Shown here one piece after another: positions 1 to 9,466 of a DNA stretch of 64,000 nt. How positions within the stretch are numbered: the stretch's first letter is position 1; each line of letters begins with the position of its first letter. The translations under genes and the position numbers were made by a program. A model generated the notes under the pieces. It did not search any database and was not told the DNA's origin. It worked only from the letters and a program-made list of their open reading frames with translations. The DNA comes from Gonapodya sp. JEL0774 (taxonomy: Eukaryota; Monoblepharomycota; Monoblepharidomycetes; Monoblepharidales; Gonapodyaceae). Where the stretch lies: the NCBI GenBank assembly GCA_027604505.1, contig JADIIX010000056.1, positions 1-64,000 on the forward strand, written 5' to 3'.

Positions 1-71
1 ATTCCGACCCACGCTAGGAGAAGGTCCATCTCCCCGTCGGAATCCGTGTCCGAGTCATTTTCAACGTCCAT
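1..71 (-). CDS. N-terminal fragment of an acidic protein leaving the left edge
   Basis: An ATG on the minus strand at 71-69 opens a reading frame that stays open to the window edge and encodes about 23 residues. The start is strongly acidic (MDVENDSDTDSDGEMD) and is followed by a hydrophobic stretch. Acidic Ser/Asp-rich starts are common in fungal nuclear proteins, but no domain is visible and no function can be given. It may equally be a chance open frame. The next recognisable gene to the right is on the opposite strand, so the two would be divergent. Confidence 0.35.
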   Translation of the reverse strand, partial: MDVENDSDTDSDGEMDLLLAWVG

Positions 72-200
72 GATGAATGGGCAGTTGCGCTTTCAAGGAT
101 AGAGAGTACGGAGAATATTGTACATATTCGTGAGGATGGGTGGTTGAAGACTCCAAAACTCGAACCACCTCCAAAACGTTTTTGAATTTTCAAGCCATAC

Positions 201-312
201 TGTTTGGTTGTACACAGCACAATTTGGCAAAAACACTCTACAACTACGGTTTTGGAGCGTTTTGGCCAAAACTGGTAGTTTTGGAGCAAAACAGTTTTGG
301 AGCTGCCAAACA
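201..312. repeat. Small MITE-like repeat with GTTTTGGAG motifs
   Basis: The block is bounded by TGTTTGG at 201-207 and its inverse CCAAACA at 306-312. Inside or just outside it the 9-mer GTTTTGGAG occurs at 249-257, 278-286 and 294-302, and its reverse complement CTCCAAAAC at 151-159 and 169-177. A perfect 14-bp palindrome, GTTTTGGCCAAAAC, sits at 259-272. This clustering is unlike the surrounding sequence and resembles a non-autonomous foldback or MITE element. No target-site duplication was identified and no transposase is present, so the class is inference. Confidence 0.4.
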
Positions 313-1280
313 GGCCCTGAGTTATTTTCTTACATGGGGCACTCTTGTGAAAAACATCTGAACAACGTAATTCTGGACAAGCTACTAGCGACGTCTTGTT
401 ACAAATTTTGAATACGCCTGTTGAGCATAACCAGGGATTGAAGAGGAAGTAGCTGGTGGATACTGTGGAGTCAACAGGCCTTGGTGAAGGTGAGTGAATG
501 TGGTGGTGAAACCTCTCACCGGGCCTTTCTGGGTTGTGGAACCTCTTCTGGACATGCCTAGTCACTCGAAGGACTACCAATTATGAGAGGTGCGGCGTGA
601 GCTGTTGCACCTTGGGAGTTGGTGGTTTTCTATCAGATTATATTGTATAATGTGTTATGTAAACGATTTTAAAGGGGAATGCCTATTTAGAGTCGACCGA
701 TTTCATTCAAATATAGAGTCTTCCCTGCGCTCATACGCATTTGAAGGCCCCGACGGGTGTATATCAATCAATACGGGAACCCCTGTTCCCCTCGCAGGCA
801 CTCCCCACCCAGCAGCCACGCCTTCTTTCAAACCAGAGAAATTGTTGGAACCCTTCGAAACGTTTGAGAGTAAAGTCAACCCGACCTGGGAAATCTGGCG
901 ACCATTTCCAGCTTCCCTCCTCCCTGGGCACTTACTCGAACCTGGGCAGTCGTCTGGTTTCAGAAACATTGTCCCGATTAACGGACACACGTCATCTCGG
1001 TCCTGATTTTGCATTCCGCAGTCTCAGCCAGTTGATCAGCCAATATAACAAACATCCTTTACTGTTTGCTGGTTATGGACGGAACGGATCCGCAGTGTGG
1101 GTTGCATTTGAGAATCAATTCGCCAAGACAGTACCAAGATGAACTCGCAGCTCATCAGCGCAACATTGCCCTCTTTTCCTCGGCACAACATGCCATCTTG
1201 CGTGGTCTCTCATATGCGTCTCCGCTGGATGCGCGTCGCACATCGCTGGGTGTCTGCACAATGAATCCCGATGTAATTAG
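313..1280. other. Region with no gene I can support
   Basis: Several open frames of 60-140 codons run through this stretch on both strands, but none shows a recognisable domain or a convincing exon structure. It should contain the 5' exon or exons and promoter of the DDT-WHIM-PHD gene that follows. I could not fix that gene's start codon; an ATG at 1139 opens a frame of about 40 codons that I could not join to the first certain exon with a normal-sized intron. Confidence 0.4.
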
Positions 1281-4200
1281 TCGAATCTCGCCTGTTGGCG
1301 ATCCGTAACCAATGGCAGTTCGCAGCGTTCTGCCAGGTATGTGGCCATCCCACTACGCTCACTTTTATCATCATCTTACACCGCGCTGGACCTTCCACTT
1401 ACGGCATTCCCCTCACAACGTACAGTTTATCCACACGTTCCACCAGGGCATCCGGATCGAAAGCTTCTCTTCCGACGTAATTCAACATCTTTCTTGCATG
1501 TACACTTTTGTACTTAACTGACTGTCGCCTCCGCAGGAGTTTGAGCTTGCTGTTATTCGTGACGGCGAACCTGAAGAGGTGGTCAACATGATAGTCAAGC
1601 TGCTCACAGCGCTCACCAACATGCGAAACCTGAAGTAAGTACTGGCATCCTTTTGCAACGTCGAAGGTTTATATCCGTGTGTGCCTGTCTAATAAATGAC
1701 CGAATTGAACCCGGCAAACAATTTAGAGAGACTTGGCCTCGTATTCTCCGTGACCAGCACGCATATCGGAACACATTGTATCCAGTGCCAGAGGGCGGGT
1801 CGTTTTGGGACATCGAGCCCACAGAAAAGGTGTGTAATGTAGCGTCAGAAACCCATCCACGTTGTTACCAGAGAGAACGGAGAAGCCTTCGATACGTGGT
1901 GAACGGAAGCACAGGAATGGAGGAGATCCTTTTTCATGAACAATGTTACCGCTTTGCTCTGTTGGAGTAACGTCACCCTTGAGGGTCATGAGTATATTGG
2001 TGATTTCGCACCCAGAAACGTGCACACATTGCCCTGAGCACTCGGGAGATATTTTATTTCGTCTTCATTGACCGAGCGAAACTCTCAACAACGATTCCTG
2101 ACAACATCTGCGTCTTGACGACAATGCTACGAACGCCATGCATTGGCTTGCGTAATGCTGTTGGCTAACACCGGAACAGACGATTGTACTACACAACCTG
2201 TGCGAGTGGCTTTTGTGGCACCCTGATACTCTGCGAGCTCAGATGAGACGTCACACCGAAGACGAAGAGGGGGAGAGGCAGTGGGTGAGTACTGAAAGTG
2301 GAATCCCTCTGCTCCATCCAATCCCTTATTTCGCTTTACGCTCCGACAGCGCGTCGATCCAATCGGGTACGATGCTTACGGTAACGCATACTGGCTTTTT
2401 GACGGTGTGCATTCAATGGGGTTTCATCACACTTGAGTAGCGTTCTCACGTTCAACACCTCTGCTTCCTCCCCGATTCTCTAATCCAGACAACCGCCTTT
2501 ACAAAGAAGTGCGCTACCGCGCCTCTAAGCGCTCTCGTCGAGATAACCACCGAAGCAACCGAAAGCGGACCGCGGGAGGTGCTTACGGCGGCACGACGAG
2601 AGCAACGACACCAGGAGATGAAGACGAGGACGATCTAGGAAGAGATGATGAAAGGGAGTTTCCCGAAAGACAGAAAATTGATGCTGGAAAGGTACTTGGG
2701 GGAAAGCAGGACGAAGAGGGTTGTTGGAAGCTGGTGGGTTCCTGATTTCACTAACTCGTGGAGAGTAGAGGCCTGTTTATCGGTACCTTTTCGGTGCTGC
2801 CTATGCTGATCTCAATCTATCAGGTGTGCCGAACGCGTGAAGATTGGTTTGAGTTTCCGAAGCAATTTGAGCAGTCTCGCTGGCGCGATGACCGTGCTTT
2901 TCATGAACACCTCGTGGAGAGTGTGTTACCTCCGGTTCTGGAAGCTCTCGAAGTAGGTGTAATTTCTCCCGAATAGTGGCACTTGGATATGTTCTTTTGC
3001 TCAGGTGTTGTCCAATGACAGGCAAAGAAGAAGTCCCGCCCGAACGATCCACCATCTTCTGTAACCATTCCATCAGAGCTTTATCTTGCGGCGGCCCGCC
3101 GTTCAACTCGTGTACAAGCACGGGATATACAGCGAGCTGAAGTGGAGCGGGTCAGCGTTCAGGACGTTAAACGTGCACGATATGAACGTCTCGCACTCGC
3201 TCGTGATGCTTCTGCATCGGCAGGAGGATCGGCAGATGAGAGATCATCCGTACCTCCCGGAGATACCGGAGACGATGAACCGCGTAGAAAACTCGTGGAG
3301 TCGAGAGAGCAACGCGTCCTCGAGCGGGAGCAAAAAAGGGCTGAAGAACAGATACGCGTGGAGAGAGTGGAAAAGATTATGGAGGAGCAAGGAATAAGCT
3401 GGGAAGATGCGGAGAAAATTGTTGGTAAGGCTGCGGTTGAATCGGACTCGTACGCAGAACATGCTGTCGGGACGCACAGGGTAGGCAACATCAATAATGA
3501 GCAGAAGAAGCGCCGACGCGGTCGGCCGCCGAAGGTCGAACGGGATGCGGAGGCAGAGGAAGAAGATTGGTTCTTTAGGTGCGATGGATGCGGCCTCGCT
3601 GGAAAAAATCTTTCGGACGGAGTCATGGTTCAGTGCGATGGCTGCGAAGTTTGGCAACATGTTTCTTGTAATGGACTGGCCGGAAGAGATCTAAGAAAAA
3701 TGGGTAGATGGGAATGCAGTCAGTGCAAAGTTGCATCCAAAGCAGCGGGTGGGCTGAAGGCCAAAGGTGGATATGGAATTCCTGATCGGGCAACAGAAAA
3801 GCCAGTAAGGTCCACGAGGCGTTCTGCTGCCGCGGCGGCAGCCGCTGCTATCGTTGTGATTGATAAACTCGAACAGGAAGACGAAGTAAGCGACTTCGAC
3901 AAAATGGAAATCAACCACGACACGGGGTTTTTGCATGGGAAAGGTGCGAAGACAGTTGAGGATAACACCGTCGTTGAAGACACTGTGGATGGAATACCTG
4001 CAGATGATGAAGAGTCTGAGAAAGATCAATCTGATGATTACAATCCCAACCGGAGACAGAAGAAGAAAGCCAAAGTCCTTGGAAAGGGAAGAAGGAGCTT
4101 GAGCAATACCCAATCTTTACCCAGAAAAGCCAAATTCGATGAGTTGAGACCAGAACCTCCGCCGTTTCTGAAAGAAGTAACAAGTCCCCTGCAGAGTGAC

Positions 4201-5280
4201 TTCGGAGTGACGGTAAACTCTTCCCGCCCAGTCTCTGGAAGCGGGGGTCTTGGGTCCTCAATCGCCCCGTCCATTTCCGGTCAAACCACCTTTCCGGGGA
4301 TTCCTAGTACGCATCGACCAGTCATCCAGGCGGGGGTACCTTTCATCCCAACCTTCACGCAGGCTGATTCCCGTATCGTGAATCAATTCGCCAACCCTTT
4401 TCCCGGGCAGTCCATTATTACGGGACGAACCTCTGTTCTACCAGGATGGAACCCACAAGTTTCAGGACGGAATCCAACACAGTGGCATTTGACGTCATCA
4501 CATGCGCACCCTCCCAACTCCCAAAATCCCATACCACTCCACCAATCTAGCTTGTCATTTCCTTCGATCCCAATGCTGGGGTCCACATCAGCAGCAACTG
4601 TGGGTTCTAGTGCTCCCGCGACAGGAATATCGAGTACCAGCCTTGCCAATCCACAATCGCTGTTGATGGCTAGTATTCCTTCGAATGGACAAGGACCATG
4701 GCCAGCAGGTCTACAAGGCAATCTATTGCGGGCAGGCTCAATCCGTCCGATTACTGTTGTTAACGTTTCTGCAGCTGCAAACTCATTTTTACCCGTTGCC
4801 GGGTTTGACCCTTCCGGCTCTTCACAACAGCAAGTATGGAAGTCTCATACAGTTGCGGGGAATCCGCAAGGAAACGGGCACAATCAAGCCAGCGTCCCGT
4901 TGCCCCAGTCTCAGGCTCTTTCATCGAATACCCTTGCGTTTTCTGTACCGACGTTAACGCACACCTTAAATGCATTTTCACCAAGCTCATCGTCAGGACA
5001 GCTTGCTATGAACGGACAGACACAGCAGCAATATACTCAAAGTTTTACGCAGACAGGCATAGACTCGAATCTCATCTCTACCACACTCGGGACTGGCGTC
5101 TTTAAATCGAATGGTTCTACGCAAGCCATTTCAGCTTCTGGTGGAGCGACCATGTATGCAATGCTGTCATCCCCATTGCAGCAGGGGTCCCTCCCTGTGG
5201 GCTACATGCATCCGGGACAGCGACTCCTGTCTCCTCAGATGTCTGCCTCGTCCACGTCAGTGCCATTTAGCACCCCGTAG
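1281..5280 (+). CDS. DDT-WHIM-PHD chromatin remodeller subunit, RSF1/CECR2-like
   Basis: This is probably an ISWI-type remodeller accessory subunit that reads chromatin and positions the motor. The DDT domain starts at NQWQFAAFCQ (about 1307-1336) and continues in exons near 1430-1479 and 1536-1635 (EFELAVIRDGEPEEVV). The WHIM core RVDPIGYDAYGNAYWLFD (about 2352-2403) is joined across an intron to DNRLYKEVRY at 2490. The last exon runs from about 3022 to the stop at 5280. It holds a charged helical region, an AT-hook-like RRRGRPPK and a PHD finger with Cys-x2-Cys pairs CDGC, CDGC and CSQC plus WQHVSC (about 3575-3735). A Ser/Pro/Gln-rich tail of roughly 350 residues follows. Domain order DDT-WHIM-PHD matches RSF1 and CECR2 family proteins. 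The start codon is unresolved, so 1281 is only the first base of the earliest exon I trust. Confidence 0.8.
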
Positions 5281-5598
5281 GCAGTTGGGATGACTTTGGA
5301 CGCCTGTAACGTTGATACTAAACCTGCCAGCTAACGGACTCCAAACAAGAAGACCGAACGTTAGTCTTGCGATTTTAGAAATTCAAATTTTTATTTCATA
5401 TACATGGTATCTCGTAAGCGCCAATCGATCACACCTTGTCCCCAACTGAAGCCAGCAGTGAACATAAACCACTATAACGTTACCTTCATTTCAACCTCAT
5501 GAATCCGTTACGTGCCTCCGTTCATTACGCTTCTGCACCGCTCATTTGCCGGTATCATGCGCGTAGAATCTTCGTCTGTGGGTACGGCGCTCTCGCGA
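5281..5598. other. Convergent intergenic spacer
   Basis: About 320 bp separate the stop codons of two convergent genes. It is expected to hold both 3' UTRs. I see no gene, repeat or RNA in it. Confidence 0.6.
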
Positions 5599-7029
5599 CT
5601 ACAAAATACCAAGGTCCTCATCCTCTTCTTGATGTGAGCCATGTTTGATACTCTCATGGTTTGTCTGGGTGTATCCAGAATTTGACACTACAGACGATGC
5701 ACCGGGCACTCGAAGTGATCGAGCCAGCCGTGTCACCTGTATCAAAATAGGAGCAAATTGTACTTGGATTGTCACATGAAACATTTAGGTTTGCACGGGT
5801 ACCTCGTTATCCAGAAATGTGACGATAGGTGCATTGACAACCTTCGTCCACCGTTTTTCGTCTTGCTCTCGCCAAGCTTGAAGCAGTTCCTGGGCGGCAG
5901 CACCTTCGTCGGAATCTGGAAATCCATCCGCTCTACATAGGAAACGATTTGAATAGTAAAGAAGCAGCTCTAATAATTCGAAGAATGAAGGTTCCGCTCA
6001 CGCATAGTTTCTGATCTCCTTGGATGCAGCCACTTCATCGTTCAGAGCTAATTGTAGTATAATGGTACAGAGTGCGGTCTTCTGGACTTGATTCTTGTTA
6101 CCAACCGAGCGGTAAATGATTGCAAGACGGGATAAAGTGGCTGTGGCGAGGTCATACCTGGCAAGACAACTATAAACTTTCTAGCAGCAAGAGCTGAATC
6201 TATAAAAATCAGCAAGACCGCACCGTTTGGCCTTCAGAAGCATTGTGGCTGTACGTTTGAATGTATCCACGGCGAGTCGCCCTCGATCAGCGTCTTCCAA
6301 AATATCGCAAGAGGCGAGGTACAACTCTATGGCTCTGATTTGATTAGTGGCTTCCACTGTTCTGAGAGAAAAACTTCAGTTTCTTAAAAAAAGGAGCGAG
6401 CTGAAATTTCGCTCACTTCGCCGCTTTTTCAAGCATCTCTGCGGCTTTGTCGGCGGACCCGTTTAGGACCAGCATATCGCTCACGCGCTTGTACATGTCT
6501 GCCGCGTCTTCTGGGCGTTTGAGCTGCAGAGCCAGAACTCCTGCGGCAGACTCGAGGGATTTGGCGGCTGCAAAGAAACTACAAAACACTGAAGTTTAGT
6601 TTGATCACAAAATACGAGGGGAAGCTCAAAAGCATTACATACACGCCTAGCTTCTCCTGACATTCAGCTGCCTTGACGTGAGCTGCTATTGCGTCCTCAT
6701 ATAATTTTGCTTGTTTAAAGGTGGTCGCTTGAATACAAGCGCGGATCAGAAATGGAAACGCCGTAAGCTAGCAACAGCTTAACATACCAGCTTTGTCGAA
6801 TTGCATGGAAGCAGTTTCAAGGTCTGGTTTGGATTTGATGAGCCCAAATAGAGAAGTTGGTTTGAGGCTTTGAGATTTATGAGCAACAGATTCCGTCCCC
6901 GGGATTGTGGCCGCAATTAATGATCCGAGGGGATGCATTCAAGAAGATGGTGGAGGTGGACGTTGTAGACAGATTCTGAAGAACTCACGCTTTCTCGCCT
7001 TCCGCCAAGAGTTCTTGAGATGCCGTCAA
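5599..7029 (-). CDS. Gamma-SNAP-like vesicle fusion adaptor
   Basis: SNAP proteins bind SNARE complexes and recruit NSF for disassembly after membrane fusion. Exons read on the minus strand give, in order, SLFGLIKSKPDLETASMQFD, a TPR-like helical array (AADMYKRVSDMLVLNGSADK, KAAEMLEKAA), DTFKRTATMLLKAKRYDLAT, and SVGNKNQVQKTALCTIILQL. The C-terminus is LARSLRVPGASSVV followed by an acidic end EEDEDLGIL. The C-terminal half and the acidic tail fit gamma-SNAP better than alpha-SNAP. About eight exons are separated by introns of 50-100 nt. The first trusted exon (TASQELLAEGEKA) has an in-frame TAA two codons upstream of its TTG and no in-frame ATG, so a short unseen first exon or a sequence error is likely. 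Confidence 0.8.
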
Positions 7030-7470
7030 CCCGCATTATCACAAATTGATGCAATGTTCGAAAGGGCCGTGAGTACCCCACATTGAAAGGTGAATTCGTG
7101 AGGATGAATGTCAGTGACGACGATCATGATCGATGGGCGTGAAAGGAAATGAATTCCAGAGCCTTGCACACCTCTGGCATCTTTCAATCGGGAATCGACA
7201 GACATCTCAATATCTGCCCGGGATGACCAATTAATGGACTGATCGTGCCCAGCCAAAGGTCGTTACACATGCAATACCCTCACGTATGCTTGTGTAAGAG
7301 CACGCGAAGGAAGTGAAGCAAATATTTATATGCATCGAATATGTACAGACAATAGATAGAGAAGATTCAACCATCTAAACGTAGTCTAACTCTACATCAT
7401 TCCACCAGCGATGAACTCGAAACCCGTCCGCACAGGTTCCACAAAAAAAATATTCATACGTCTCGTCGTC
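7030..7470. other. Intergenic spacer between two minus-strand genes
   Basis: About 440 bp lie between the 5' end of the gamma-SNAP-like gene and the stop codon of the F-box gene. It should contain the gamma-SNAP promoter, the missing first exon and the 3' UTR of the F-box gene. A 76-codon minus-strand frame at 7026-7256 has no visible domain and I do not call it. Confidence 0.5.
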
Positions 7471-9316
7471 CTATTCAATGGTCCGGCAGTGCAGCATTTC
7501 CAGTCTCCAGCCGTACACCCGCCATAATCCCTCTGTTGGATTCGGAATTGCACAACGCTCGAGTGTCACACGCAGAGGTTTCTTGGGTGACAAAGATATA
7601 TCCTCCTCGATCATTGATCCACGGCCTTCCGGTAATGTCATGCTCCGGCTTCTTGTTGAGCTGCCTACTTCGACCAATGCTCCACTCGTCTTTGGTCCCA
7701 CGAAAATGCTGCGAAGTTTCAGGAACTCCAGCCCGGGAAGTCCTTTAACGATGAATTCCAGGGCAGTATCCGAAGCACTTTCTGCAGAGGGGCCTCGAGT
7801 CGCACCTAAAACAGATAAATGGCTGAGACAAGGTAAGTGGGAAAGGGCACGTGATGAAGCGGCAGTGAGCCCCCGGCATGGGATTGATAGTGTCCGAATT
7901 GGTGGATGGCGACGGTATCGAGATGGTGCAAGTGGAGGTGGATAGGTGGCTACTATGCCATGTAAATACCCAGTTCGGCGCAGGTTACCATTTTCACAGG
8001 ATGTGGCTGAATGCGATAGACCTCCACACAGCAGTTCCACCAATTTCTGAACAACCTCATCATCCATCCCAAATGATGCTTCCACCGGTTCGTACACTAG
8101 TTCCTCCAGACTCAATCCACCTGGTCTCCAATGTTCGGTATCCGTAATCCCACTTTCTGATCTTGCGGAGGAGAGGCCGTGAAGAATAGCCAACAGTCTC
8201 CCGCTTGATAAATTAGAAACCGATTCGAAACGCATCTCACGCAATGTGTTCCGCCATTGTGCTACCTCCTTCAATAGACCGACATTGCATCGGCGAACAA
8301 TCAGCGTGCGGAGACTGCGCGCGCCAGGGGGACATGGGTTGGAGACGATATCCGACATCGAGGATGCCCGCGACTGTGTGTCATTCTCGTCATCTTGGAT
8401 ACCATGTTCGTCGTTGCCCCGAACCATTGAGTTCAGGCGTGCATAGCTCATCTCCCAGCCTTCGAGCTCCAAATATTCCAAATGTGCGAGCCACGCGACA
8501 CTGCGAAGAAACCCCTGCGGCAACACATACAGACGACCAGTTGAAGTGGAGCGTTGCAAAAGTGAGGCCGAAAGCGTTGTTGGAGCTTTCAAAATGAGAC
8601 GAGTGGTCAGGTCGAAAGTGGCTGAATATAGTGCACGAGGAGAAAACTCATTGTCCTCGACGCAATTTTCATAAAAAGAGCCCAAAGAGAACTCACAAAT
8701 CCCTCTTGCGATAGTTTTTGACATCTGTGCTTCCAGTTCCGGGGCTGGATTGGGGCCGACGAAGTATTTTCCATCTAATATCTCAATTTTCAGACTCCGA
8801 ACACATTTTCGGTACAATTCGGATCTGCAACCTTTCTCGCATAGCGTGTAGAAAGGGATGGAAGACTGAGGCTTCGAGCTGGCAATAAGGGGAGCGCGCA
8901 TGATTGTCGACGCGTAGAGGGGGCCTACTGCCTCCGCAAAAGCGCTGCGACCAGTAAGGAGAAAATTTCGAAGTGAAACTTTGTCCAGATGTAAGAATAT
9001 GTGGATTTTCAACTCTACGAGAGTGTTTAATGTTAGGGCGGCTTTCGAGAATCACAGATGTAGAAGTACCTCGCGGCAAGGCTAAAAGGCCAGGACGGGA
9101 TGCGTCAGCACACGGTATCTCTGGTAGGTACTGCGTCCGTCGAGAGCAATGGAAATACAAGAGCTCCACTCGATCGGAGACATAGTTTAGGATCGCAACG
9201 AATAGGAGAAACACGTCAGTCAGGACTCGGATTATTCGATAGAATGTCGGAATCATAGCAGGTATTTCGGAGCAGGGTATCATCCTCCCGAGAGGATTGG
9301 AGGATTGAAAGACCAT
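7471..9316 (-). CDS. F-box protein with leucine-rich C-terminal region
   Basis: F-box proteins select substrates for SCF ubiquitin ligases by binding Skp1. Two exons are clear: 9316-9070 and 9014-7471, with a 55-nt GT-AG intron that splits the F-box. Splicing creates LLALPRELKIHIFLHLDKVS, followed by RNFLLTGRSAFAEAV, a good F-box core of LP-x2-(I/L)-x2-(I/H)-(I/L)-F. The remaining 500 residues contain irregular leucine-rich segments such as LEYLELEGWEM, LRTLIVRRCNVG and LEFLKLRSI, which suggest a degenerate LRR substrate-binding domain. The N-terminal 80 residues from the ATG at 9316 include a hydrophobic stretch (IIRVLTDVFLLFVAILNYV) that could be a membrane anchor, which is unusual for an F-box protein. 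The substrate cannot be guessed. Confidence 0.72.
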
Positions 9317-9466
9317 CTGAACTCAGTCCCCCCCCCTGCAATTCGGCTCACGCAGAATTAAAGTGAGTGCATGATCATGAACCCCTCTTGTATATAATTG
9401 CATATAGTCAAAAAGGTAAAGTAGGGTTGTACATTTTGGGGCTTTCAATGTAATATTGAGAAAGTG

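Noticed and set aside
14-580. A 188-codon open frame on the minus strand
   Set aside because: It runs through the MITE-like repeat, has biased composition and no domain, and competes with the better acidic N-terminus at 71-1.
3159-3660. Minus-strand frames opposite the helical region and PHD finger of the RSF1-like gene
   Set aside because: They overlap a clear zinc finger on the plus strand and show no motif of their own.
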